NCBI RefSeq assembly: GCF_000611645.1
Contig: NW_014013318.1
Location: forward strand, 1-23,394
Source of the DNA: Monoraphidium neglectum
Lineage: Eukaryota > Chlorophyta > Chlorophyceae > Sphaeropleales > Selenastraceae
Direction: 5' to 3'
DNA: 23,394 bases
The notes beneath the pieces were generated by a model. It was given only the letters and a program-made list of their open reading frames with translations. It ran no database searches and was not told the DNA's origin. The translations under genes were made by a program, and so were the position numbers. Shown here in pieces: positions 10,239 to 20,406 of this stretch; position 1 is the first letter of the stretch; every line of letters begins with the position of its first letter.

Positions 10239-10856
10239 GTTTCAAGAGTACTCAAGTGCAGCACAACAACGGCAGGACCGCGAACAACTTATAAATCTTG
10301 GATTGCACGGTGGAAGGCCACACAGGAGTACGGTGTCTAAGTCGGATCCTGCAAACGCATGGGACAGTCCATCAAAACAGTGAATTTACGCGGCGATGTA
10401 GCTCATCGATCTCGCTCACACACCGTCTCGAGGGCAGTGACACCGCGACGCCTTGCCTGCCACTGGATTAATTCTGATACTGTAGAAGGCAAATGTGCCA
10501 ATTGTCTCCTTCGTTTGTTGCATGCTTGTAGCACGGCTTGTTGCACCATGCTCCTGCACGTCAAGGGGTGCGCCGCTCCCTGCTGCGCCGCTTGCCGTCG
10601 CTGCTCGTGCTGCTGAATGCAAGGCTGTTGGCGTGCGTCAGCTGTCGCGTCGGCGCTCCCGTACTTATCGGGCGCTGTACGCACCTGGTACATGCAGATG
10701 GGAAGACGGAGAACCAGTCGAAAGGACGTTGCAAGAGCCTGACAGATGTGAGCACAGCTGCCGAATTGCCTGGGCAGGTTTCACGAGGCTTGCGGCGCGA
10801 TCCTACGCACCGTGAACTCTCACTTGTGACGCCGAGCTTCCGCTGTCACAGGGACA
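10239..10856. promoter_or_regulatory. Divergent intergenic region between SET and METTL21 genes
   Basis: 618 bp separate the two start codons, which point away from each other, so both promoters probably lie here. A TATA-like element (TATAAAT on plus, TTTATAAG on minus) sits at 10290-10296, about 50 bp upstream of the SET start and well placed for that gene. Small open frames in this stretch have no supporting features. Confidence 0.45.
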
Positions 10857-12555
10857 ATGCATGCTGCTGACCAGATTGATGTCGAGCTAGATGATGGCAT
10901 GACTGTGATGGTCAAGCAAAAGGTGCGCGCTCAGCGCACGTTCTGCAACGTGCGGGGGCTAATCGTGCTGGCGGCAGCAGCCAAGGAGTTGGCTGCAGCC
11001 ACATATGCGGGTTTAGCCAGGTGACTGGCGGTCAGGTGCAAAGGATTTGCAAAGGATGGGGCCAAGGGCAGCGCGGCAGCAGACGGGTTTTTAAAGCAAA
11101 GTACCCGTACACCAGCCCCTTGCGCGCGCCCGACCCTGCGACCCTCGGCGCTTCATGCAGCCGCGGGACATCCCGGCGACGCGCATGGGCGTGGGGGCCT
11201 GTCTGTGGGAGGGCGAGCTGCTGCTGGCTGCATATCTTGGTGAGCGGATTTGACTTGGGCAGTCTGGATACACAACTGTGCCCTTGGTTCTGGTTCAGAG
11301 CGTCAGCAACATGCCCTCGAAATTGAGTTTAGGTGACCCACACTGGCTGTTTAGGCTGAGCATTGCTGTCAAGTGTTTCACTTTGTTCACATTTGCCCTA
11401 AACCCACTACTCCTTCCTCGCCGCGCGCTCGAGCTGCAGCCGCCCAGCCGCGCCACCGGTACATCGGGCAGCGGGCGGTCGAGCTCGGCTCAGGGCCCGG
11501 ACTGGCCGGCCTCATGCTGGCAATGCTGGGAGCGCAGGTGAGTGGCGGGATCTGGAAGGGACGGAGGCTGACATAAGTGCCCGAGGCCCCTGTTTCTGAC
11601 CCCAAAACAAACTTCAGAGCCTCTAATTCACTGCGATCAACTGCTGCACACTCTTACAGGTGGTCATCACCGATAAGGATGTGGTGCTGCCCCTTATTCA
11701 GGAAAACATTGAGCTCAACGGCCTCCCTTCGACGCCTGGCACAAGCAAGCATTGCGGCGGCAGGTCTGGGGGTGGGGGCCCATGTTGGGCAGCTCTTGAC
11801 AAACCCCTTGCCCTCTACCCAACCCTGCCGGGTGCTGGAGCAAGGCTAATATCTGGGTTCATCAGTACGATGACAACCCGTTCATGTCAGCAACCCCTTT
11901 CATTGTGCACGCAGCACCCCTGCCACCATCCTCGCAACTCCTCGCAGCGCGATGGCCGAGGAGCTTGAGTGGGGCAGGGAGGGCTACATGGGGCGCGTGG
12001 CGGCACTCGCGTCAACGCCAGTGGACCTGGTGCTGGCTGCTGACGTGACATACGGTGCGTCAGGGCGCATGGGGCGTATCAGCTGCCGTGCCATAATGTG
12101 CTCGGCAGGCGGTGCGGGCCTGTTGGCTGGGGCCACTCACTGCTGCCCAAGGCTGGCGTTGACCTGCCGCCAACCCTGCTTACCCCCACAGTTGACCAAG
12201 ATGGGCAGAGCCCCAGCACTGAGCATTTTGTGCAGACATGCAAAGGTGGGTTGGCGGGTCCGAGAGCCAGATGCGGCAGGTGCCATGCCGTCCAGCTGGC
12301 TGCCTGCCATGCGGGCCCAACTGCAGCGACTGCAACCACGGTGATTCCCGCACAAATGACAACCCACGCGCGGCAGGCCTTTGTGGCCCCCAGACAGTCT
12401 GCCTGGTGTCATTCGAGCTGCGCAGCTCCCAAGTGAAGGAGGTGTTCTTGCGCGAGTCGGGGCGCGAGTTCTCACGCGTGGAGCGGCTGTCCAAATCTGC
12501 ACTGCCAAAGTGCTATCAGGTGGAGCACATAGAGCTGTACAAGCTGCAAGTATGA
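10857..12555 (+). CDS. METTL21-like protein N-lysine methyltransferase
   Basis: Seven exons, all in phase: 10857-10922, 11161-11239, 11440-11537, 11660-11763, 11948-12054, 12192-12245 and 12377-12555 (stop TGA), 228 residues, the usual size for the family. Class I Rossmann methyltransferase features appear in order: an N-terminal strand (IDVELDDGMTVMVKQK), ACLWEGELLLAAYLA (36-49), motif I VELGSGPG (62-69, AdoMet loop), VVITDKDVVLPLIQENIELN (82-101, with the ribose-binding acidic position), DLVLAADVTY (142-151, the D-x-x-Y-type motif post II) and LVSFELRSS. The family (METTL21/FAM86 type) trimethylates lysines on chaperones and elongation factors; the substrate here cannot be told. It is divergent from the SET gene. 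A fragment of exon 4 is duplicated at 2903-2975. Confidence 0.9.
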
Positions 12556-13107
12556 GGGGTCCATGGGCGAGGGTATGTGTGATCATGCTGTGCAAAAGCG
12601 ACAGCGCTGAGATGACGCGCTGTGCTTGCGCAGTGAGCGTGTTTTGGTAGTCGCACCCTTGTTTCTTGTCGTGTTCCAGGGCCCGTATGGCTGCGATTGT
12701 GGGGATTAGCAATGAATGTCACATGCGGTTTAATTAGCATGCTGATGAGCGCCAACGATGTACACTCACTTACTGCGTGTGTGCAAACAGTGTGGTTTGC
12801 TTGTGAATGTAATTTTTTGCCTCCAGAATCCGCATCCAACTGCCGCATGGTGTGCAAGTGCAGTATGCGCGTGCATGTTGGAACCTCCGTGCTACCAATC
12901 ACTTGGTCTGTCGAATCCCAACCAGTCCGTGGCCGCGGCGGCTGTTGTGCGCTTTGCCCGTGCCCTGGCCGTGCCGTGATGGTCACAACCACCGGCACTT
13001 GAGCGGTCGACGCCGCGGACACATGCGCAGGATTGATTCGAAGTGCTGAGGTAGCACATAACGCGCACTGATACGTTTGCGAGCAAACGCCTCCTGTAAA
13101 TTGCGCG
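12556..13107. other. Intergenic region, METTL21 3' end to SufS promoter
   Basis: A TGTAA polyadenylation-type signal at 12808-12812, about 250 bp past the METTL21 stop, is the best 3' end. The rest up to 13107 should hold the SufS promoter; no TATA box stands out. No open frame here is supported. Confidence 0.5.
12808..12812 (+). promoter_or_regulatory. TGTAA polyadenylation signal of METTL21-like gene
   Basis: Algal-type TGTAA followed by a T-rich stretch, downstream of the stop at 12555. Confidence 0.35.
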
Positions 13108-15539
13108 ATGCACTCATCATACTCCCTCCCAAGCAGCAGGGCGGCCCTGGGCCCCGCCAGCACATCCCAGCCGTCTGTGCAATATGTGGTGACGTCGCGG
13201 AGGGTTAAGGGACGCCGTGGATTGCGCAATCACGCAGCGGTGAGCTTCGTCATGCGGGATCCATTGCAGTGCGACTCGGGCTCTTGAAGGCAGCCCTGGC
13301 AATCAAAAAGCGCATAAAACTCTCACGCCGTGTTCGCAACTCAGGCAGTGGAGGCCCCTTCGTCGCAGCAGCTGCTGGAGCTTGGCGAGCGCGTGCGCGC
13401 AGAAGTGCCGGTGCTGCACCAGCTCGTGCATGGCCATGACCTGGTTTACCTCGACAACGCCGCGACTTCCCAGAAGCCGCGCGCTGTGCTGGACGCCATG
13501 AACGCCTACTATGAGGAGTACAACTCCAATGTGCACCGCGGCGTGCACTCGCTCAGCGCGCGCGCGACCGACGCGTACGAGGCGGCGCGCCACAAGGTCG
13601 CCGCGTTCGTCAACGCCGCGACGGACCGCGAAATCGTGTTCACTCGCAACGCAAGCGAGGCAATCAACTTGGTGGCGTACACCTGGGGCCTCAACAACCT
13701 CAAAGCGGGGGACGAGGTGCGGGCAGTGGAAGGCAGCAGTCCAAGCAAGGGCAGACTCTGCGAGGCACTGTGTGGAGTTGACGGTCAGCCGCGTCAGCGG
13801 CGCTAGCACACTGGCTTTGATGCATGCTGCTGTTGTTTGGAAGGCAAGTGGACGCTCAGTCATTCACTTGGCCTGGCAGGCTGGGCCACAGGACGGTGTA
13901 GGCATTCTGCCCTGCAACTGTGCTGCGCCGCACTGACTTCCTGTTCGTATGGCAGATCATCTTGTCGGTGGCAGAGCACCACAGCAACCTGGTGCCATGG
14001 CAGTTGGTGGCGGAGCGGACAGGCGCGGTGCTCAAACACATCGGGCTGACTGCGCAGCAGGAGCTGGATGTGGAGGTAGGCGGAGCGTGGCAGCTGGCGG
14101 CAACACAGCGCAGCCGCCTCCTTTTGCTGTGGCCGGAGGCACGTGCATTTGCAGCGGCATGCGTGCATTGCACAGCAAATTATAATGAGTGTTGGGCAGC
14201 GGCACACACAACAAGCAGCAATTGCATTTGTGGAAGCCGTGACCACACCGCCCATAATCCAGCTGCGGCGGAGGCGCCTATGCCTTCGTTGCCTGGACCC
14301 CTTCCATTCCGTGCCCTGTCCCCCTTCTCGCCACACTGTCTCCTGCAGCAACTCAAGTCGATGGTGAACTCCCGCACCAAGCTGATCTCGCTCCCTCACG
14401 TTTCCAACACCCTTGGATGCGTTCTGGACGTCCCGGCCGTCGTCGCCGCGGCGCGGTCAGTGGGCGCCAAGGTGCTGCTGGACGCCTGCCAGAGCGTGCC
14501 CCACATGCCGGTCGACGTCCAGACGCTGGGCGCCGACTGGATCGTGGCGAGCTCCCACAAGATGATGGGGCCCACCGGCATCGGCTTCCTTTGGGGCAGG
14601 TGGGTGCGCGGCCGGCCGGGGGCGGCGGTGGTCAGTGGCGGCAGCTGGTGCCAAAGGTGCTTGGCCCCTCTTGGCCGGCACCGGCCTAATCGGGGCAGCC
14701 GAGGATATTGGTACGAGGGCCGGCATCCAGGCGCGTGTTGGCTTGATGCACCTCCCCCACCTCTGAAACGCGGGTGTCCCTGCTTCAGGTATGACCTTCT
14801 GGAGTCCATGCCCCCGTGGATGGGCGGCGGCGAGATGATCCAGGATGTTTTCTTGGACCACTCCACCTACGCCGCGCCGCCCATGCGCTTCGAGGCCGGC
14901 ACGCCCGCCATTGCGGAGGCCATCGGCCTGGGCGCGGCCTGCGACTACCTGAGCAGCATTGGCATGGACACGGTGGGGCCCATGTTGCGCTTGAAGCTGG
15001 GGAGAGTTTGTCTGGATCAAGCCTCGGCAGTTGGGAGGTAGTCCTGCGTCCAGCCACGCATGACGGTCCCCTGCGCTCTGGCATGTCTTCCGCCGCTTGC
15101 CGGTTCTCCTCCTGCACCAACGTCAACATTCATCAGAAAACCAATCACCAAACTGCCCTTGTACCACCACCCATGCCTGCCCTTTGCGCAGGTGCACGCC
15201 TATGAGGACGACATTGGCACATACCTGTACAACCAGCTGGCTGCCGTCCCCAAGGTCACCATCTACGGCCCGCCCCCAACTGCCCCCCGCGGCCGCGCCG
15301 CCCTCGCTGCCTTCAATGTCGAGGGCCTCCACGCGACGGACGTGTCGACGCTGCTGGACAACGCCGGCGTCGCTGTGCGGTCTGGCCACCACTGCACGCA
15401 GCCGCTGCACCGGTTCCTGGGTGTGCCTGCAAGCGCACGGGCAAGCTGCTCGGTGTACACCACTCGCGCGGACGTGGATGCATTCATAGCCGCCCTCAAG
15501 GACACAATTGCATTCTTCGAGGAAGTGGGCAGCATGTGA
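13108..15539 (+). CDS. NFS2: Plastid cysteine desulfurase (SufS/NFS2 type)
   Basis: Six exons in phase: 13108-13239, 13345-13716, 13956-14075, 14349-14599, 14789-14972 and 15192-15539 (stop TGA), 468 residues, matching plant chloroplast NFS2. The PLP enzyme removes sulfur from cysteine for Fe-S cluster assembly with the plastid SUF system. Exon 1 encodes a 44-residue leader ([20 protein letters not shown] onward), rich in Ser/Arg/Ala with no acidic residues, a typical chloroplast transit peptide. The mature part shows [39 protein letters not shown], the PLP-binding motif [16 protein letters not shown] (Lys279) and the group II active-site loop [16 protein letters not shown] (Cys421). The start at 13108 is chosen because its exon joins the mature enzyme in phase 0 through GT..AG sites. 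Confidence 0.95.
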
Positions 15540-15877
15540 CATGCCCGCCGGGAGTTTGAGCGGAGTTGCCGCATACGTTGTGTACGCACATGAGTCGAGC
15601 ATTTTCTGAGGCTTTGCTGAGGGACCGTTGTCATCGTGTTTTGCTGCCAGTGCAGCTGATGGCTGACAATGCAGCTGCCAGCTACCGCACAGCCTTGCCT
15701 GCTGTTAAGGGGTGAACGTTTGGTGCTGCACCGCTCGATCGTGCATGGTGAGGCTAAGATCCAGGTGCAACAGAGAACAGATCACTTAAGAACGAGCTTG
15801 AAGGCTGTGCTGCAAGCGATGTTCCAGCTTGACTGCGCTGTCCTTTTCTGGCGCCTAGTGGTTCTGATCGAAACAGC

Positions 15878-15882
15878 TGTAA
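15878..15882 (+). promoter_or_regulatory. TGTAA polyadenylation signal of cysteine desulfurase gene
   Basis: The TGTAA I found downstream of the stop at 15539, about 340 bp away. Short motif; tentative. Confidence 0.3.
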
Positions 15883-16027
15883 CCATGCGGGAATTATTTG
15901 AGATCTACGCACCTGCAGTGGTGAGGAACAAAGGGCCCCATCCTTGCCTGCGCAGCGAGATGTGATGTCACTTGGGTCACTCACCAACGACGCACATTTA
16001 GGCGCCCTCATGCACACAGTGGGCCCG

Positions 16028-16037
16028 TATAAATATA
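16028..16037 (+). promoter_or_regulatory. TATA box candidate upstream of the KEN/D-box gene
   Basis: TATAAATATA in otherwise mixed-composition sequence. If used, transcription would start near 16060 and leave a roughly 400-nt leader before the ATG at 16471, or there may be an untranslated first exon. Confidence 0.4.
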
Positions 16038-16470
16038 TTCGTTGCTACGGATTCGTAAGCATATGGCTTTGGTACGCCAGGGCCCCTTGCCAGCCCCGTG
16101 AATCGGCGTCAAACCTTGCTGACGTCGAGGGCTAACTCGTAGAAGAGCCGACGTAACGGCACCGTGGTGTCATCAACATGCTTTAAATGTCGTTCTATCA
16201 CTGATATCGGCGACTCGATCCCGACGAGAGCATTCAGGCGCGAGTTCTGGGCCCACTCACTTTCAGCACCCGCTTTTGAATCGCCGCTGCCCGCTGGTGA
16301 TCGCGCACCAGACGGGCCAGCAGCGGGGTGTAAAACGTTAAACGTTTCAATTCACATCAACCTTATACCTTAGTCACGCTCACAGCGCTCGTAAGAGGGA
16401 GTGCAGCTTGGGGCCTTGACCTCCGGTCGCGCTCTGCACACAGCTCTGTTCGCTGCCAAGTAGCGCTTAA

Positions 16471-17224
16471 ATGGACAAGGAGAATCTGCTTGATCCCATG
16501 AGTTCCGCCGGAGGCTGCAGCAGGGCGATATGCAGCAGCAACCCCGGCCTGCAAAGATCGAAGCCATCTCAGCACCACAGCAGCTCGTCAGCAGGCGTCC
16601 GGGTGCCCTTGATGGACATCACGCACCTTTTTCCTTACCACGTAAGCCAAAGCTGCTCGTGACTGGACCTGCCCCCGCGGGCGCAACTCAAACTCGAGTT
16701 GGCATCGCTAATCGGCCCTGCCCTACCGCACAGAATGGGCTTATTATGGGCTCAAGGGCCTCTGCGAATGATTCAAGGCTGGCCCAGGTGCGGCAGCGGC
16801 GCGGCGGCCACGCTTCGAACGCGCGCTCGAACCTGGCACTCCGCGTTGAGTCCGCCGCATGCGCAAACCCAAAAATGCATTCACCCTAATCGGCTTGCGT
16901 GATGATGGCATCAAAACTTGCTGATGTCTTTGTAAACTTCCAATTCTTATTCATTTTCAGGCACGCTTGCCAGGCCTGGGCGGCGGCAGCAGCAGCGGCA
17001 GCACCCCATCAGTGACAGGTGTGATACAACACACCAAGGGTTGCGGGGCGCAAGCATTCTTGCGTCTGTAAGACCACGATGTGTGACGATCGATAGTTGC
17101 GGCGTTCTTTGTGCTACAATCCTGCCCCTTTTTTGTGCACCCTCCCCCTCCCACCACAGGCGAGCGCGCACTTTACGGCCATCGCAGCATGTCACAGGGC
17201 AGGCGCATTGCGCGCATGAGGTGA
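16471..17224 (+). CDS. Small KEN-box/D-box protein with C-terminal Met-Arg (candidate APC/C regulator)
   Basis: Four exons in phase with good GT..AG sites: 16471-16641, 16734-16787, 16961-17018 and 17160-17224 (stop TGA), 115 residues. The protein is basic, Ser-rich and probably disordered. Visible motifs are a KEN box at residues 3-5 (MDKENLL), a near-consensus destruction box at 44-52 (RVPLMDITH, pattern RxxLxDIx), and a C-terminal RRIARMR ending in Met-Arg. KEN and D-boxes recruit substrates or pseudosubstrate inhibitors to the anaphase-promoting complex. A terminal MR tail is a feature of the plant UVI4/OSD1 inhibitors; securins of the PATRONUS type also carry D-box/DEN motifs. I do not recognise a conserved domain, so function is inferred from motifs alone. 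Exon 2 could run on past its donor, and another frame of the last exon stays open to 17301; neither was preferred because only the chosen chain ends in phase. Confidence 0.6.
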
Positions 17225-18655
17225 CGCTGACAGCCTCCGCCGACACCACAACTTGGGAGGGCATCAGCAAGGAGCAGAGCGCAGCTCACCCTGTGGTGTG
17301 ACCTCCGCCCAGCCCATTTCATTGCAATATGCAGAATTTACTGTTTGGTCCTTGGCTGCTTGTATTGTTGGCCCGTTTATGCCTCCTGCACACAGTCGCG
17401 ATTTGTTTGTTTCAGTTTAAACTTTGGTTTTGCTCTGGGCAGTGCTGGTGCCGCCATCAGCAGGTGCGCAGAAGCTGGTTTCCACCTGAGCCACCTGTGC
17501 AGACTTTTGGTGATCTCGCGCCAACTTTGCAGGGTATTGGTCGTCTGGATGCTTCTGGTCTGCGCCACCAACGTGTTAACTGCCGTTAGCCATAGCTGAC
17601 TTGGCCTGGGCCAGAGCCATGTTTGCTTGCCCTTCCGTGGCCAGCAGACAGCATCCTTGAGTCATGCAGATTGTCAAAATCAGCCACTAAGTTAAACAGG
17701 GTAAGACATTTTCCTGGTATGGTGCGTGGCAGAGAACGTACAGCGTGCCGCAAGTTTGTGCTGTAGCAAGATAGCCAGCATCAGTGTCATTATGGAACGG
17801 ATTTCATACAATGAGCAATCCCACACACAGAGCGCATCTTAATGAAACCTCCATGCAGGCAGACTTTGATACATGAGGCGATATTCGTCAGTCGTGTCTC
17901 AAAGAAAGTCTGCAGGCGTGTTGCGGATGATGACATGCTGTGCAATCACACGCTGTGCACAGGGCAGTGTATCCACAGCAATTGACAGGTTGTGCACACC
18001 CCGCAAGCACTATGAGCCATGCCAGGATGCAGCGACACACAGCATAGCCCTCGAGCGCCGCGGCAATACAAGTGCGTGGTGGGCAGCGTGCAGGAGGGCG
18101 CAGCTCGAGGCTCACATCGCAACCCAGGGATGGCAGGAATGGCAGGTCTGCATTGCAGTGTCAACGCGATGAGTGGGGCCTCATTGAAGCGGGAGGTGCA
18201 CGTACCGTGCACATTGCACTCGCTCACTCCTGCAGGTCTCCACCGCCAGCACGCCGCACCACACACCCAAAAATTCTGTCCCCGCTTGGGTGGATGAGTC
18301 TTTGACCAATGTCGGCCGCGAGGCACACTGCATAGAGATCTCGCGTCGATGCTGCAACTTACATGTACAGGAACGTTCAATTGATTGATTTGGCGGGCTG
18401 TCTGCCGTCGAGTAATCTCATGATCATACGCATTGCGTGGAGGAGCATACACCAGGGCTTATTTTGAGGCTTTGTCACGCAATCATATTGGTTAGTTTGG
18501 GTGGGTGCAGCTTAAGTGGTGAGTAGCACAAGCAGGGAGCACGCCAGCGGGCGCAGCGCGAGCGGGAACGCCGCGTGGGTGCGTCGACCTGGGCATTTGC
18601 GCATGGGCTCACTTTGCCGCTCCGCCAATGCCACTGCAGGATTGCCGTCGAAGGG
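17225..18655. other. Long intergenic region before the phytochelatin synthase gene
   Basis: I see no supported gene on either strand. It should contain the 3' untranslated region of the preceding gene and the promoter of the next. Upstream in-frame ATGs of the phytochelatin synthase frame begin at 18575. An E2F-like string TTTGGCGGG is at 18389-18397. Confidence 0.4.
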
Positions 18656-19724
18656 ATGGCACGAGCACCCAACGGCGGCGTGGCCATGGCCTGTGGCACG
18701 GCAGCATGTCTGGTGCTGCTCCTGGCACTCGCGGGAGCCACGGGCGCCCGGGGCGCGCCCGCGCCAGCAACGGCATCGAATGCCACCCCTTCACCGCTGA
18801 TCCCACTGGCCACACCGCTGGGCCAGGCGCTGCTGGCGACCAGCTGGCAGGCGGCCGACTTTGGGCCGCTCGCGCAGGCTTTCCTGACACAGGAGAACCT
18901 TGCGTACTGCGGCGTGGCGAGCGCGGTCATGGCGCTCAACAGCCTGGGGGTAGCGGCGCCTATTGCAGAGGGCGTAGGCCCATACCACTATTGGAGCCAG
19001 ATCAACTGTGAGGCGGCGCCTGCGCGGATGCAAGGGAGGGCGCGCTGTGTCGACACCCCATGGGCCGCATTGCATGCGGATCTGGCATGGCCGATGCACC
19101 AGCAGGGCGCTGAGGCTGCCACAGCCTTGGGTCAGCCAAATGACGTCATATTGCATTACGGATGAATGCATGGTTTTTGAAAAATCAACCCCCTTCCTGA
19201 GGCTGGCATCGCTTTTTCACGCCCCACCACCTGCGCCTGCACCCGCTGCAGTCTTCAACAGCAGCGCGACGCGCGCCATCATGACGGCGGACGACGTCAA
19301 GAAGGGCGGCATGACGCTCGCGCAGCTCTCGGCGCTGCTCTCATCCCACAACAATGTGTCTGCCCAGGCGACGCACGCGTCAGACCTGCCCCTGGACGCC
19401 TTCCGCAAGCTGCTCCGCACCAACGTGGCGTCACCCAGCGACCGCCTGCTGGTCAACTACAACCGTCCTGAAGTGGGGCAGCAGGGCGGCGGCCACATCT
19501 CGCCGGTCGCGGCGTACAGCCAGCTGACAGACAGGGCTTTGGTGATGGACGTCGCGCGCTACAGGTATCCGGCCTCCTGGGTGGCGGTGCCAGACCTGTG
19601 GCGCGCGGCGCTGGCGGTGGACTCGGCCTCGGGGCTGAGCCGGGGCGTGGTGGTGGTGCGGGCAGCGGGCGGTGGAGGCGTGGTGGCACAGGCTCCGGTG
19701 CACGCTGTCGTGGGGCGGCGCTGA
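18656..19724 (+). CDS. Half-size phytochelatin synthase (glutathione gamma-glutamylcysteinyltransferase) with N-terminal signal-like segment
   Basis: Two exons, 18656-19007 and 19252-19724 (stop TGA), 274 residues; the junction recreates SQINFFNSSATRAIM. The papain-fold phytochelatin-synthase domain (PF05023) is complete: LTQENLAYCGVASAVMALNS with Cys85, LVNYNRPEVGQQGGGHISPV with His199, and VMDVARYRYPASWV with Asp217. The His-Asp spacing of 18 equals that of plant enzymes (162/180 in Arabidopsis PCS1). The enzyme trims glutathione or transfers gamma-Glu-Cys units to build metal-binding phytochelatins. It ends right after the catalytic domain and lacks the Cys-rich C-terminal half of plant enzymes, as cyanobacterial homologues do. 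Residues 11-34 (MACGTAACLVLLLALAGATG, then ARGA) look like a secretory signal peptide or membrane anchor, unusual for a cytosolic family. The start is uncertain: in-frame Met codons at 18575, 18656 and 18689 are all possible; 18689 would put the hydrophobic segment at the very N-terminus. Confidence 0.9.
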
Positions 19725-20406
19725 GGCGGCAGATGTGCGCCCGGTCGCGTGTGTTCGAGGCCAAAGCGCGTTTGTGACCATAGGGCACGGTCTGCCTTGC
19801 GGAGGCCGTAGAGATGCGTTGGGGCATAGCACGAGAGTTCGTATGATGGGGGAGCAAGTACCAGGAGCTGACAAGCACCCAGAAACACAGGTTTTTTCAG
19901 CAGACGTGGACATGCACGTTTGAACAATCGAGCCCAGTCATGTAACTGATTGTCACGACGACAAAGGTGGCAGGGCTTCATAAGCAGTTGATACGAAACT
20001 ACGATAAAGAGGCTCACCTTGCCCTGGCGACATGGCGGGCTGCATTCCCACAATCCTGGAGCAGCTTCTTCTGCACAACCGCCAGCGCCATGTTCGCAAC
20101 CAACTCGCACCCCGCCTGAAGTGATCCGCACCAGCGCCACAGCAATTTTTATGTTAAAAAGTCATAGTGACGACTAAATTACGTCACGGTGCCCGTAGCC
20201 GACCGCCACGCTCCGTAGCTGCGAATTCGCCCACGCAGCTGCCACCAAATGACGAGTGCTATCTCGAAAGCCTCAACTCCCCCGTCCAACTTGGGATAAT
20301 TAGTGCTTGAATTGTTCTATTTGTCACCAATCAGCAGCATATTTTGCTTGCCCTGAACCCGGACCTGCTTCGAGCCCTTGTCGCCCCTGAGCTAAGAACC
20401 CACACC
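19725..20406. other. Intergenic region between phytochelatin synthase and B12D-like genes
   Basis: A TGTAA at 19941-19945, about 217 bp past the stop, is a likely polyadenylation signal. The rest should be the promoter of the downstream gene; no clear TATA box and no supported gene. Confidence 0.5.
19941..19945 (+). promoter_or_regulatory. TGTAA polyadenylation signal of phytochelatin synthase gene
   Basis: Algal-type signal at a normal distance downstream of the stop at 19724. Confidence 0.4.

Larger units (their letters stand above)
15540..16470. other. Intergenic region after the cysteine desulfurase gene
   Basis: The 3' untranslated region of the desulfurase probably ends near a TGTAA at 15878-15882. 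A TATA-like element lies at 16028-16037. An imperfect palindrome built on aaacgtt/aacgttt lies at about 16325-16340. No supported coding sequence. Confidence 0.5.

Noticed and set aside
12738..12750. ctgatgag, resembling the hammerhead ribozyme core
   Set aside because: No GAAA partner with flanking stems could be found in the following sequence.
16811..16832. cttcgaacgcgcgctcgaac, resembling paired tRNA T-loops
   Set aside because: No acceptor stem, anticodon arm or D-arm could be folded around it; it is a short inverted repeat inside an intron.
18389..18397. TTTGGCGGG, an E2F-like site
   Set aside because: It lies more than 1 kb downstream of the KEN/D-box gene and next to a metabolic gene; a 9-bp match in GC-rich DNA is expected by chance.
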